From NCBI GenBank assembly GCA_910586725.1, contig CAJUJL010000006.1, forward strand, positions 1 through 64,000: a stretch of DNA of 64,000 nucleotides, given 5' to 3'. Made by a program: the position numbers and the translations under genes. Position 1 is the stretch's first letter; each line of letters begins with the position of its first letter. The DNA comes from an uncultured Lachnospiraceae bacterium (GTDB lineage: Bacteria > Bacillota > Clostridia > Lachnospirales > Lachnospiraceae). The notes below the pieces were generated by a model. It did not search any database. It was not told the DNA's origin and saw nothing but the letters and a program-made list of their open reading frames with translations. This document shows, in pieces, positions 53,539 through 62,434 of the stretch.

Positions 53539-55251
53539 TTAAAGAGATGCGGCTTCATCTACAATTTTCTTTAATGCAGCAAGAGCTTCATCCGGAAGTT
53601 TATCGTAACCATCTTTCTTGGTTGCGAAATCTTCTACTGCTTTTACACGGTTCTCCATTGCATTTTTCAGAGCCGCCACATAATCTTTGTCCGTTAAGTC
53701 TGGTTTGAAATCGCCTGTTTTGCCTGACCAGTCATACATAATTTCAATATCTTCAAATGGTCCCCAGCCTTCAAAGGTTGCCTTTCCTTCTACAATCGTC
53801 TCTAAAATTCCAAGCGTATCTGCAGGTTTTACTTTTGCCCCCATAAAATCGCCGGTATTTACGATGTAGCAGTCTACGTTCTTCTCTTCTACCAGCTTTT
53901 TAAACTTCTCATAGTCGTTTACAAGCGGATAAGTTCTGAATGGGTTTGCATAAGGAACGATACGAAGCGCATTTAAGTCTGTTCCGGCAGCCACACGCTC
54001 TGCGGTAGATGTCTTGGTAGCAAGCGTTGCGCCCATTACGGATGCCAGTGCGGATCCTTTTAATTTTACTACAGGCGGAATGCACGGATCTTTCATAATC
54101 CAGAAGATTGCGTTTACAGGAGCGTCAATCTTATCTACGCGGTTTGGTGACCACAGCTTGGATTTGATTGCGCGGCCGTTGCCGTTACGGATGTCTTCTG
54201 TTACAAGCTGAATCTTTCCTTCGGAATCTTGCGTCGCGGAACAGTTCTGTGCAGACAATAAATACTGATTGTCCGGGCAGCCCGTCGGGTAATCTGCCGT
54301 CTTATCAAAATAAGTAGGCTCTAACGCTACAGAAGAACAGGTGTCCGTATTGATGATAAATGCATCGTCATGCAGAACGGTGATCGGATATTTTCCATCG
54401 TGTTTTGCATGTGTCAAAGTGGATTTTCCGGAACCGGAAAGACCGAATACGGATGCAACGTATTTGGAACCGTCTGGCAGAGTATATTCTTTCTGTCCGC
54501 CGTGGCAGGAAGCGTAGCCGTTTCTGTTTGCAATTGCCCATGCCATGGTCAACGTGCCTTTCTTATGCTCTCCGAAATATCTCATACCAAGGATACATGC
54601 GCAGTTTTCTGCGGTATCAAAATAGCATAATGTTAAAGGATCGCTTAAGCAGCTAAAGTCAACGTCAGGTCTCTCCTGCGGAACCCACTGCGGATCGGAG
54701 AAGATATAAATATCCGGCTCTTTTCCGTCTCCGACTGCTTTGGAGTTTTTGTACATTTTTACATATTCATCAGACATATACTGGAAGTTCAGCATCCAGT
54801 TGTACATGATATTTTCTTCACCTTCCGGAATCAGAAGATGCGCTTTTACCATAAATTCAGGATCCAGACCTACAAACACTTCCGCATGGTATAACGTTTT
54901 CCAGCGTGACTCATAAATAGCGTCCATAGCCACTTTATCAAGCTTTGCTGCGTCTACGCCCGGCTCGCCTTTGATGCGGCGCGCAGCGGCATAGCGGCCT
55001 GTTACGGCTCCGTCATTAAATAAAAGAACTTTTGCGTCTTTGTCAAGTCCGAACTCTTCTCCTCTATATACAGGCATATCCGTAACAATCGTTCCTGGTG
55101 AATTTTTTGCTAATTCATATGCCTCCCTTAATGTAGATACCTTTACTACATTGTTACCGTAAAAAGCACCCTCAATGATGGAACGGGTTTTGGAAAAACC
55201 AACTTTTCCGGCGCCAATTTCTTCAATTGGATAATACGCTTTTGTTGCCAT
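53539..55251 (-). CDS. pckA: Phosphoenolpyruvate carboxykinase (ATP)
   Basis: A 570-residue PEP carboxykinase. Visible: the P-loop GLSGSGKSTLTHAK (kinase-1a), HDDAF (kinase-2), the acid-substrate region ESRWKTLYHAEVFVG and the adenine-binding stretch KTSTAERVAAGTDLNALRIVPYANPFRTYP. In gut Clostridia the enzyme often runs toward oxaloacetate, generating ATP for succinate/propionate routes; with citrate synthase nearby this points to C4 metabolism. The start follows AAGGAGG. It is its own unit, with promoter and terminator. Confidence 0.95.
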   Translation of the reverse strand: MATKAYYPIEEIGAGKVGFSKTRSIIEGAFYGNNVVKVSTLREAYELAKNSPGTIVTDMPVYRGEEFGLDKDAKVLLFNDGAVTGRYAAARRIKGEPGVDAAKLDKVAMDAIYESRWKTLYHAEVFVGLDPEFMVKAHLLIPEGEENIMYNWMLNFQYMSDEYVKMYKNSKAVGDGKEPDIYIFSDPQWVPQERPDVDFSCLSDPLTLCYFDTAENCACILGMRYFGEHKKGTLTMAWAIANRNGYASCHGGQKEYTLPDGSKYVASVFGLSGSGKSTLTHAKHDGKYPITVLHDDAFIINTDTCSSVALEPTYFDKTADYPTGCPDNQYLLSAQNCSATQDSEGKIQLVTEDIRNGNGRAIKSKLWSPNRVDKIDAPVNAIFWIMKDPCIPPVVKLKGSALASVMGATLATKTSTAERVAAGTDLNALRIVPYANPFRTYPLVNDYEKFKKLVEEKNVDCYIVNTGDFMGAKVKPADTLGILETIVEGKATFEGWGPFEDIEIMYDWSGKTGDFKPDLTDKDYVAALKNAMENRVKAVEDFATKKDGYDKLPDEALAALKKIVDEAASL

Positions 55252-55301
55252 GAAATTTTCCTCCTTAAACTAATCTATATCCTCAAAATATACCACTTAC
55301 A

Positions 55302-55329
55302 AATATACACTATGATATTTTTTTGTCAA
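55302..55329 (-). promoter_or_regulatory. pckA promoter
   Basis: Minus strand consensus TTGACA (55329-55324), 16-base spacer, TATATT (55307-55302). Confidence 0.75.
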
Positions 55330-55394
55330 TGTTTTTTACAAAATTTTTATTTTTGATACGGCCAAATAACATGGCATGCACAGGCTCTTTCCGT

Positions 55395-55793
55395 TCACTG
55401 CAAAGACTTCGGACCAAAAAGCTCTGGCAAAAGCTCCGCCAGCGTAAATATTTTATAATCCGTCAAAGACCTGGCAAGAATAATCTGAAATTTTTCCGCA
55501 TCGCAAAATTCTGCCATCACCTGTCTGCACACGCCGCAGGGAGCCAGATAATCCTGCGCATCTCCCGCGATCGCGATCGCCTTAAATTCCCGCACGCCTT
55601 CCGATACAGCTTTGAAAAACGCGGTTCGCTCCGCACAGTTTGTCGGAGAATACGCTGCGTTTTCAATATTGCATCCTCTGTAAATTGCGCCGTCAGAAGA
55701 AAGCAATGCGGCTCCCACATGAAAACCGGAATACGGAGCATAGGAATTTTCTTTTGCTTCGTATGCTTCCCGGATCAAATGATAAATATCCAT
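55395..55793 (-). CDS. cdd: Cytidine deaminase
   Basis: A 132-residue homotetrameric-type enzyme that deaminates cytidine and deoxycytidine. The zinc site is NCAERTAF (catalytic Glu) and PCGVCRQVM, and AYAPYSGF-type SYAPYSGFHVGAALL is at the N-terminus. It lies 15 bases after deoC, forming a nucleoside salvage operon. Confidence 0.96.
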   Translation of the reverse strand: MDIYHLIREAYEAKENSYAPYSGFHVGAALLSSDGAIYRGCNIENAAYSPTNCAERTAFFKAVSEGVREFKAIAIAGDAQDYLAPCGVCRQVMAEFCDAEKFQIILARSLTDYKIFTLAELLPELFGPKSLQ

Positions 55794-55808
55794 GCGCTCT
55801 CCTCCTTT

Positions 55809-56462
55809 CTACGATTTGCCTGTATGTGAAAGCAGCATGGAAATTGCGGAACTCGTTCCGATGCGGCTGCATCCGGCCCGGATATAATCTTCCATTTCTT
55901 CTTTCGTTTTAATTCCTCCCGCCGCTTTTATTTTCACGTTTTCTCCTATGTTTTCTTTCATCAGGCGGACATCCGCAAGCGACGCTCCCGCCGTTCCGAA
56001 CCCGGTGGAAGTTTTGATGTAATCCGCGCCCGCGTTCGTAACCGCTTTACACATAGCAATCTTTTCTTCTTCCTCCAGATAACAGGTCTCAATAATTACT
56101 TTCAGAATATTATCTTTTACCGCTTCTTTCACCCGGGCAATTTCAGCTTCCGCTTTATCATATTCTTTATTTTTTACGTTGCAGATATTAATGACCATAT
56201 CAATTTCACAAGCTCCGTCCCGGACCGCCTGCAAAGCCTCCTCTATTTTTGATTCCGTAGAATTATATCCGAGCGGGAATCCGATTACCGTACATATATT
56301 TAACCCCTCAAACGTCTCATGCGCTCTTTTTACATAGCACCCCGGAATACAGACAGAGGCCATTCCATACTCCATGGCTTCCTGACAAAGCTTTTTGATT
56401 TCATCCCACGTTGTATATGGTTTTAATGCCGTATGGTCTACGTAAGCAAATAAATTCTGCAT
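55809..56462 (-). CDS. deoC: Deoxyribose-phosphate aldolase
   Basis: A 217-residue class I aldolase splitting deoxyribose-5-phosphate into glyceraldehyde-3-phosphate and acetaldehyde. Visible: DHTALKP, NICTVIGFPLG, EIDMVIN, the Schiff-base lysine in GADYIKTSTGF, and KAAGGIKT. The start follows CGGAGG. First gene of the deoC-cdd operon. Confidence 0.96.
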   Translation of the reverse strand: MQNLFAYVDHTALKPYTTWDEIKKLCQEAMEYGMASVCIPGCYVKRAHETFEGLNICTVIGFPLGYNSTESKIEEALQAVRDGACEIDMVINICNVKNKEYDKAEAEIARVKEAVKDNILKVIIETCYLEEEEKIAMCKAVTNAGADYIKTSTGFGTAGASLADVRLMKENIGENVKIKAAGGIKTKEEMEDYIRAGCSRIGTSSAISMLLSHTGKS

Positions 56463-56503
56463 TATATTTTCCTCCGTTTCATGGCTGCGCCGTTCTTTTC
56501 TTT

Positions 56504-56532
56504 ACTCTACCAAATATCGCACCGCCATGCAA
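56504..56532 (-). promoter_or_regulatory. deoC-cdd promoter
   Basis: Minus strand TTGCAT (56532-56527), 17-base spacer, TAGAGT (56509-56504). Confidence 0.6.
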
Positions 56533-56612
56533 TATTTGCCGTCCCATTTAAGTACAAAAAATATGAATAAAGTATAAATTTATTTAAATTTGTTTAAATT
56601 ACTTATTTTTTC

Positions 56613-56642
56613 TTGTTTCATCATACCATTATATGGTATCAT
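56613..56642 (+). promoter_or_regulatory. Citrate synthase promoter with overlapping inverted repeat
   Basis: TTGTTT (56613-56618), 18-base spacer, TATCAT (56637-56642). A perfect inverted repeat ATACCAT-TAT-ATGGTAT (56623-56639) fills the spacer and reaches into the -10, a typical repressor position. Upstream is an AT-rich tract with repeated TTTAAATT. Confidence 0.6.
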
Positions 56643-56670
56643 GTCTGAATAGATAGAAAGGAGGTCTTAT

Positions 56671-58035
56671 ATGCAGACAAATTCATACAGTGAAATTACG
56701 CCTGAAATATTAAAACTATCCAAACTCTGTGAAGAGACCGCAACTATTCGTCCTGAATTATACTCAGAATATGACGTCAAAAGGGGTCTTCGTGATTTAA
56801 ATGGAAAAGGTGTATTAGTCGGCCTGACTCAGATTTCTGACGTCTGTGCAACCAAAATGGAAAACGGACAGCCTGTTCCCACTGACGGCGACCTTTATTA
56901 TCGGGGATACAATGTAAAAGATATTGTAAAGGGAATCAACGACAAAAACCATTTTGGATTCGAAGAAAGCGCCTATCTGCTCCTATTTGGAAAACTCCCG
57001 TCAAAGCAGCAATTAGAGGAATTTACGTCTCTTTTAAGCGAATACCGGACATTACCCACAAGTTTCGTCAGAGATATTATTATGAAAGCGCCCAGCAACG
57101 ATATGATGAACACGCTTGCCCGGAGCGTTCTTACCCTATATTCCTATGATGAAAAAGCAGATGATATATCCATTCCTAACGTATTACGGCAATGTCTTCA
57201 GCTTATCAGCCTTTTTCCACTTTTATCTGTATACGGGTATCAGGCATACAAACATTATCATGACGGTGCCAGTCTATTTATTCATCAGCCAAAACCGGAA
57301 TATTCCACCTCAGAAAATATTCTTCATATTTTAAGGCCGGATTCCAAATTTTCTGCATTGGAAGCAAAATTACTGGATATTGCCCTTATTTTGCATATGG
57401 AACACGGTGGTGGCAACAATTCCACATTTACAACGCATCTGGTGTCTTCTTCCGCAACGGATACATATTCTGTCATTGCAGCGTCCTTAGGTTCCCTGAA
57501 AGGACCCAAACACGGCGGCGCGAATATCAAAGTTGTTAAAATGTTTGAAGATATGAAGGAAGAGCTAACGGACTGGACGGATGAGGAAGAGGTCAGCCGT
57601 TATCTGCGCGCTCTATTAAATAAAGAAGCTTTTGACCATGCAGGTCTGATTTATGGTATGGGACATGCCGTATATTCTCTTTCTGACCCGCGTGCGGTTA
57701 TTTTCCATTCCTTCGTCGAACGTCTTTCCAAAGAAAAAGGCAAGGACAAAGAATTTGCGCTCTACACGCTCGTGGAACGCCTTGCCCCAAAAGTAATTGC
57801 GGAAGAACGCAAAATCTACAAAGGCGTCAGTCCCAACGTAGATTTTTACAGCGGATTTGCCTATTCCATGCTCAATCTTCCGTTGGAGCTCTACACTCCG
57901 ATTTTTGCTATCGCAAGAATTGCAGGATGGAGCGCGCATCGTTTGGAAGAGCTGTCATACAACGGCAAGATCATGCGTCCCGCTTATAAATATGTAGACA
58001 ATCACAAGAAATATGTGCCTGTTGAAGAACGTTAA
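56671..58035 (+). CDS. gltA: Citrate synthase
   Basis: A 454-residue citrate/2-methylcitrate synthase condensing oxaloacetate with acetyl-CoA. Visible: YYRGYNVKDIV, the catalytic histidines in EHGGGNNSTFTTHLVSS and GMGHAVYSLSDPRA, the GSLKGPKHGGANIKV segment and PNVDFYSGFAYSMLNLP with the catalytic aspartate. It is longer than common 370-430-residue forms because of an N-terminal extension typical of clostridial enzymes. The start follows AAAGGAGG. It likely supports glutamate synthesis through an incomplete TCA cycle. Preceded by an inverted-repeat operator candidate. Confidence 0.94.
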   Translation: MQTNSYSEITPEILKLSKLCEETATIRPELYSEYDVKRGLRDLNGKGVLVGLTQISDVCATKMENGQPVPTDGDLYYRGYNVKDIVKGINDKNHFGFEESAYLLLFGKLPSKQQLEEFTSLLSEYRTLPTSFVRDIIMKAPSNDMMNTLARSVLTLYSYDEKADDISIPNVLRQCLQLISLFPLLSVYGYQAYKHYHDGASLFIHQPKPEYSTSENILHILRPDSKFSALEAKLLDIALILHMEHGGGNNSTFTTHLVSSSATDTYSVIAASLGSLKGPKHGGANIKVVKMFEDMKEELTDWTDEEEVSRYLRALLNKEAFDHAGLIYGMGHAVYSLSDPRAVIFHSFVERLSKEKGKDKEFALYTLVERLAPKVIAEERKIYKGVSPNVDFYSGFAYSMLNLPLELYTPIFAIARIAGWSAHRLEELSYNGKIMRPAYKYVDNHKKYVPVEER

Positions 58036-58070
58036 CAGGCAGATGCCAGTGGCTTTCTTAGCATAAAATT

Positions 58071-58124
58071 AAAAATGTACACCAGATCCAGTGTCAACCG
58101 CATTTGATCTGATGTACATTTTTT
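58071..58124. terminator. Bidirectional terminator between citrate synthase and the ABC permease
   Basis: AAAAATGTACA/TGTACATTTTTT arms with inner CAGATC/GATCTG pairs. It serves both convergent genes and runs up to the permease stop codon (58123-58125). Confidence 0.88.
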
Positions 58125-59331
58125 ATTCGGAATGCCGTTTCACTGCCCATCCCATTCCCATCACCCACACAGCTGACAGCGTAAGTCCCAGAACCGGCGC
58201 AGCCATAACAACTCCCGAAAACAAAAGCATCACTGCCGGAACCATATATTTTCTGGGATGATGCCACAAATCGCTCTCTATGTTCCACCCACGGATGGGA
58301 TACACCCATTCTAAAAAAACGGAGCTGACCGCGCTTTGTATGGCAAAGAAAACTGCAAGAATAAGCATATAAGCCGTTACACCGCCCGCCTGAATCTGCA
58401 AACTGCAAAGAAAAACTGCATACGCGGCTATATTGCACAAAAAAATAAACAGAACGTACGGCACGCAAAACATCCTCTTTTGGCCGGGCAGATAACGCAC
58501 CGCACACTCCAGATCCGGATCGCATGATAACAAAATACAAACAGGCGTATTCAAAGATAGCACAGCAAATCCGATCGGAACCGCAAACGCGCGCTCCATA
58601 CTCCCCAAAAACGCCGGCAGCGCACAGGCCACACACCACATAACCGCCATATTCATCCAATAATTTTTATGCTCTTTCAGATACCGGAAGAAATAAATCC
58701 ATATGGACGCATGTTCCCGATATTTCTTTATTTCACTCTTCCCGCTCTTCCAAACACAAAAAACATATCCATCCGCACGCTGCAATGCCAGACATGCAGC
58801 GGCTCCGCTGACGAAAAGCATCGGCCAAAACCAAGGCCCGTCGCCTAAACAACAGATGCCGGCAAATAACGCGATAATCCAGAGACCGTCTGCATACCAG
58901 TATTTTTTCAGAACACAGACCGCGGCAGCCACAAGAACCGCATTCCCAGCGCAGAGCGCGCTCCCCAGAACGACGATTGGATTCCAATATGATACGGCAA
59001 ACAAGACCGCCAGAAGCGCCGCCGTTTTTGTCAGACAGGTATAAAGGCCAAGGACAGCCACATATGAAAAAACAAATCCGCGTCTTTCAAACGGAAGCAT
59101 CACCATATTCTGCATATTGACAACGCTCTCTTTCGAAGAAAGAGCCCGCCACATAACGCCGGCGGTAGAAACCGACACCATAAGATACAGGACAGACGGC
59201 GCAATCCGTATCTTAAAATCCGCAAAAAACAGCCCGCCAAACACAATCAGGTCGATCAGAACCATCCGCAGATACCTTTCAAGGTTTTCGCCAAATATAT
59301 TTTTTAAAAACGCTTTAAATACCATTTTCAT
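58123..59331 (-). CDS. ABC exporter membrane subunit
   Basis: A 402-residue polytopic membrane protein with about ten hydrophobic segments and basic loops, no soluble domain. The start at 59331 follows GGGAGG and overlaps the ATPase gene by 17 bases; an upstream start in the longer frame is not supported. The pairing with a lone ATPase makes it the permease of an ABC-2-like exporter. The substrate is unknown; control by the upstream LytTR system is suggested by position. Confidence 0.75.
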   Translation of the reverse strand: MKMVFKAFLKNIFGENLERYLRMVLIDLIVFGGLFFADFKIRIAPSVLYLMVSVSTAGVMWRALSSKESVVNMQNMVMLPFERRGFVFSYVAVLGLYTCLTKTAALLAVLFAVSYWNPIVVLGSALCAGNAVLVAAAVCVLKKYWYADGLWIIALFAGICCLGDGPWFWPMLFVSGAAACLALQRADGYVFCVWKSGKSEIKKYREHASIWIYFFRYLKEHKNYWMNMAVMWCVACALPAFLGSMERAFAVPIGFAVLSLNTPVCILLSCDPDLECAVRYLPGQKRMFCVPYVLFIFLCNIAAYAVFLCSLQIQAGGVTAYMLILAVFFAIQSAVSSVFLEWVYPIRGWNIESDLWHHPRKYMVPAVMLLFSGVVMAAPVLGLTLSAVWVMGMGWAVKRHSE

Positions 59332-60022
59332 AACGCAACGCCTCCCGAATCTTAGCGGCATTTATCTGCCCGCCCGCAAATTCCTGCCGTATCCGTCCGT
59401 TTTCCAAAACAAATACACGGTCAGAAGTCAGCGTAATGCTTTCCAGAATATGTGAAGAAAACAGAACTGTTCCATACTTTTTGTAATCGGCTATTTGTTC
59501 ATACAGATATTCCGTACTTTCAAAATCAAGGCCGTTGACCGGTTCGTCCAAAAGAAGCAGCCTGGGTTTTAAGGCAAAAGCCGTAATCAAAAACGCCTTT
59601 TTTTTGCTGCCCGTCGAAAGGTCTTTCAACAAAACATTCGTGTATTCTTCAAAACGAAATCCTCTCACAAGCTCTGAAACATCCGGCAGCCTCTTTTGAT
59701 AAGCTGAAAAAACATAAGAAATATATTCCCAAAACGTAAAATAAGAAAAGGAATGATCCTCGGCAAATACCGTATAACGGCTTAGTTTAAAATCCAGGTC
59801 CCGAAATTTTACAGGGTGGTCGCCAAACTGGATACGTTCTGCGCAGAACGTAGGCAGCAGTCCGGATAACACTTTTAAAAACGTCGTTTTTCCGGCTCCG
59901 TTTAATCCAATCAAACCTGCCGTTTCATGTTCGTAAAGTTCAAGGGATAAGTCCGACAGCGTCCGTTCTCTTCTGTCATACCATGCGCATAAACGTTCTA
60001 TTTGCAAAAGTGATTTTTCCAT
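59315..60022 (-). CDS. ABC transporter ATP-binding protein
   Basis: A 235-residue ABC ATPase. Walker A GLNGAGKTT near residue 38, signature LSTGSKKK (in place of LSGGQ), Walker B LLLLDEPVNGLD and switch histidine SSHILES. The start at 60022 follows GAGGAGG; the longer open frame reads through the small membrane-protein gene in another frame. The divergent signature is common in bacteriocin or antimicrobial exporters. Coupled to the permease behind it. Confidence 0.88.
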   Translation of the reverse strand: MEKSLLQIERLCAWYDRRERTLSDLSLELYEHETAGLIGLNGAGKTTFLKVLSGLLPTFCAERIQFGDHPVKFRDLDFKLSRYTVFAEDHSFSYFTFWEYISYVFSAYQKRLPDVSELVRGFRFEEYTNVLLKDLSTGSKKKAFLITAFALKPRLLLLDEPVNGLDFESTEYLYEQIADYKKYGTVLFSSHILESITLTSDRVFVLENGRIRQEFAGGQINAAKIREALRYENGI

Positions 60023-60023
60023 A

Positions 60024-60194
60024 TCACTCGCCTCCTCTGCCGCTTTTTTTCCATATATCATATGCTGAAAACAAAAACACACCGCCCAATACAATATAAA
60101 AACCCATGATTTCCAATTTGCCCGACATGCCGCTGATTGCGGCAGCCGCAAGAAAAATCAAACCGATGATTCCACGAATCCATACATGACGCAT
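60024..60194 (-). CDS. Small two-segment membrane protein of the ABC operon
   Basis: A 56-residue frame (starts MRHVWIRGIIG, ends KKSGRGGE) that is easy to overlook. It has two hydrophobic stretches (~8-22 and ~29-45) and a charged C-terminus. ATG 60194 has AGGAGG eight bases upstream (the ATG at 60200 would be only two bases away). Its TGA stop ends one base before the ATPase start codon (60022), so it is tightly linked to the exporter genes. It may be an exporter accessory subunit or a regulator of the kinase; I recognise no family. Confidence 0.7.
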   Translation of the reverse strand: MRHVWIRGIIGLIFLAAAAISGMSGKLEIMGFYIVLGGVFLFSAYDIWKKSGRGGE

Positions 60195-60295
60195 ACGCAT
60201 TCCCTCCTAAAATTATTCTTTGTCTCCTGTGTCTTTATCATAACCGAAAAAAATCCACCGTACGGAAATGTCCGCAAACGGCAGTTTTTTGACCG

Positions 60296-60334
60296 CGAAA
60301 AAGCTGCAAAACATATCCGCATGTCTTGCAGCTG
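60296..60334 (-). terminator. Terminator after the LytTR kinase gene
   Basis: AGCTGCAA/TTGCAGCT arms with inner ACAT/ATGT, followed on the minus strand by TTTTT, 22 bases after the kinase stop. It separates the two-component operon from the exporter operon, so the latter needs its own promoter; TATGAT near 60239-60234 is a candidate -10 without a clear -35. Confidence 0.85.
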
Positions 60335-60355
60335 ATGAATTCGCTGATTGATTTT

Positions 60356-61654
60356 CTATTCTATGGATATTCCCTGGTAAGATAAAGTTGCAACCGCCCG
60401 AAATACGCAGTCCGTATAAGAAGTCTGTACCATACCGTCATATTTTTCCGCAGCCGCGCGGGCGCTTTTTAACCCCCAGCCATGCAGTCCGTTCTTATCT
60501 TTTGATGTTTGCAGCGCGTTATCTTTTACAATTGGCATAACCGCAAAACTATTCTCCGTCTTAATCACCAGCATTTGGTTGATGCGGCGTATCGTAAGTC
60601 GGATAAACCGCTGATTGGGTTTCTGCACCTGTTTTGCCGCCTCCAAAGCGTTGTCCAGCAGGTTTCCTAAAATTGCGCACAGATCTGCGCTCCTTAAATT
60701 TGTATGACGCGGAAATTCCACTTCGACCTGATAGACGATTCCATATTCTTCCGCCGCCGCGGCTTTCCTGTTGATCAGATAATCTAACGTTTCATCACCG
60801 GTCCACACCATATCGGCCATCTTCTGCACCGGCGTCTGAAGTTCGTTAAGATACCGCATGGCTTCTTCTGTTTTTCCATGCAAAAGCATCTGATGCAGAA
60901 TGCCGATATGATTGTGCAAATCATGAAACAGCTTTGCATTAGCAGCATATATTCTGTTTAAATTTGTATAATCACGTTCCAGCAGCTCTTCCTGTTCCGC
61001 TTTCAGCTTCGCCAGCTGTTTTTCCACTTCATACTGCCGGTTCATGTAAAATACCAAAACAGCCATCATCAAAACGACCGACTGCACCGTCCACATACGC
61101 AGGGTATCGTCAGAAATTACAAGCGCCTTCTGCTCGGATAAAGTTACAACCGCAAAAAATCCGGCCAGGGCAATGAAAAAAGCAAAACGAAACGCTTCTT
61201 TCCCAGTGATCGTAATTGATTTTAAAAAACACCCTGCCAGGACTGCCAAAATAATATGCAAAAGCCATATCACCGTCTGCCCGCCGCCTGTTTTGGAATC
61301 CAGAAAAGAATGCGAATGAAACGCTGCGCCCAACCATGCCGCAATTAAAAACTGCCAGAACCAGACTGCAATTTCATAAAAAATGCTGATAAACATGCTC
61401 ATTCTGACGTCCGCTCCCTGCAAACGCCATGCACAGGCCACCGCCAGAACCATCTCCAGTATGATACGGTAAAGTTCCGGCATCCCCGCTGCATAAACGA
61501 CGGCAGATATAAGAACCGAACCAAAAAGAACCGCAAAAACACTCTTGCCGCCCGGTTTTTTAACCGATAAAAATCGAAAAATAAAAATCAGACAAACGAA
61601 AACGCGCACGATTCCAGCCGCAAGACCGGAAAACCAAAACACCCAATCCGTCAT
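60356..61654 (-). CDS. GHKL sensor histidine kinase (LytTR partner)
   Basis: A 432-residue kinase of the AgrC/peptide-sensing type. Residues ~5-205 contain six or seven membrane segments with no extracytoplasmic domain, then a coiled linker (EVEKQLAKLKAEQEELLERDYTNL), the phosphoacceptor region FHDLHNHIGILHQ (~243-255), the N box LGNLLDNALEA and G box HGWGLKSA. This architecture usually senses a small peptide or membrane state. Its ATG overlaps the stop of the regulator gene by four bases. Confidence 0.9.
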   Translation of the reverse strand: MTDWVFWFSGLAAGIVRVFVCLIFIFRFLSVKKPGGKSVFAVLFGSVLISAVVYAAGMPELYRIILEMVLAVACAWRLQGADVRMSMFISIFYEIAVWFWQFLIAAWLGAAFHSHSFLDSKTGGGQTVIWLLHIILAVLAGCFLKSITITGKEAFRFAFFIALAGFFAVVTLSEQKALVISDDTLRMWTVQSVVLMMAVLVFYMNRQYEVEKQLAKLKAEQEELLERDYTNLNRIYAANAKLFHDLHNHIGILHQMLLHGKTEEAMRYLNELQTPVQKMADMVWTGDETLDYLINRKAAAAEEYGIVYQVEVEFPRHTNLRSADLCAILGNLLDNALEAAKQVQKPNQRFIRLTIRRINQMLVIKTENSFAVMPIVKDNALQTSKDKNGLHGWGLKSARAAAEKYDGMVQTSYTDCVFRAVATLSYQGISIE

Positions 61655-62370
61655 ATATGCATCCCCCAGTAATGATTCATCCGCTCTTTTACTTCCTGTA
61701 AATGCGCACGGCTTACCGGAAGGGATACGCCTGTTTTCAATACGGCCATGCCGTCTTTGATCTGCATGATATGTATCATGTTCACAATGCAGCCCCGGTC
61801 AATATAGATAAATTCTTCCGCATTCAATTCTTCATACACCTGCTGTAAGCTTTTTCGCACTTTAGATGTGCCTCCCCGCGCAATGAAACTGGCATTTTTC
61901 CCATCCCGCTCAATATAGTAAATCTCACGGTAAGGAATTTTTTCAAACCGGCTGTTTGTCTGAATGGCATAAGCTTTTCCGGCTTCCAGTTCTATCAATT
62001 TGACTGCGTCCCGAATCGCAGGAGGAAGCCGTTTCTCTATATCGTTTTTCGGCACGTAACGAAATATGGACAATTCAAACGCGTCAATGGCATATTCCAC
62101 ATGCGACGTAATAAAAATAATTTTCACATCCGGCAGATACGGCTTGATTTTTTCCGCCATTTTCATACCCGTAGTCCCAGGCATTTCTATATCCAGCAAA
62201 ATCAGATCAAAATAAAAACGATCTTCTATAATATCATAAAGCAGATTATCACCGGACGTATAGGATTCTATTTTCCCAACGCTTCCACATTCCGCCAGAC
62301 ATCGTCCGGCAATTTCCCTGTGGGCCAAAACAACTGCTCCATCGTCATCACAAACCGCTATATGCAGCAT
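61651..62370 (-). CDS. LytTR response regulator paired with the GHKL kinase
   Basis: A 239-residue regulator: receiver with DDD at 8-10, phospho-acceptor Asp60 (LLDIEMP) and Lys108; LytTR domain ~130-235 (YREIYYIERDGKNASFI, FIYIDRGCIVNMIHI, VSLPVSRAHLQEV). The start at 62370 follows AGGAAGG; the promoter position excludes the upstream in-frame ATG at 62391. It is clearly distinct from the two orphan LytTR proteins at 18-19.7 kb. The neighbouring exporter genes are the likely target. Confidence 0.92.
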   Translation of the reverse strand: MLHIAVCDDDGAVVLAHREIAGRCLAECGSVGKIESYTSGDNLLYDIIEDRFYFDLILLDIEMPGTTGMKMAEKIKPYLPDVKIIFITSHVEYAIDAFELSIFRYVPKNDIEKRLPPAIRDAVKLIELEAGKAYAIQTNSRFEKIPYREIYYIERDGKNASFIARGGTSKVRKSLQQVYEELNAEEFIYIDRGCIVNMIHIMQIKDGMAVLKTGVSLPVSRAHLQEVKERMNHYWGMHI

Positions 62371-62390
62371 ACCATCACCTTCCTGTGCCA

Positions 62391-62419
62391 AGTATACTAC
62401 ATTCCGTCTTAATTCTCAA
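62391..62419 (-). promoter_or_regulatory. Promoter of the LytTR two-component operon
   Basis: Minus strand TTGAGA (62419-62414), 17-base spacer, TATACT (62396-62391), start predicted near 62384. Confidence 0.75.
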
Positions 62420-62434
62420 TGAAAAAAGCCCGCG

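Noticed and set aside
58094..58660. Minus-strand frame of 188 codons rich in cysteine and glycine
   Set aside because: Same-strand alternative frame of the ABC permease gene; it has no start signal and crosses the terminator.
59331..60151. Longer ABC ATPase starting at 60151
   Set aside because: The extra 43 codons lie over the small membrane-protein gene in another frame; GAGGAGG marks the start at 60022.
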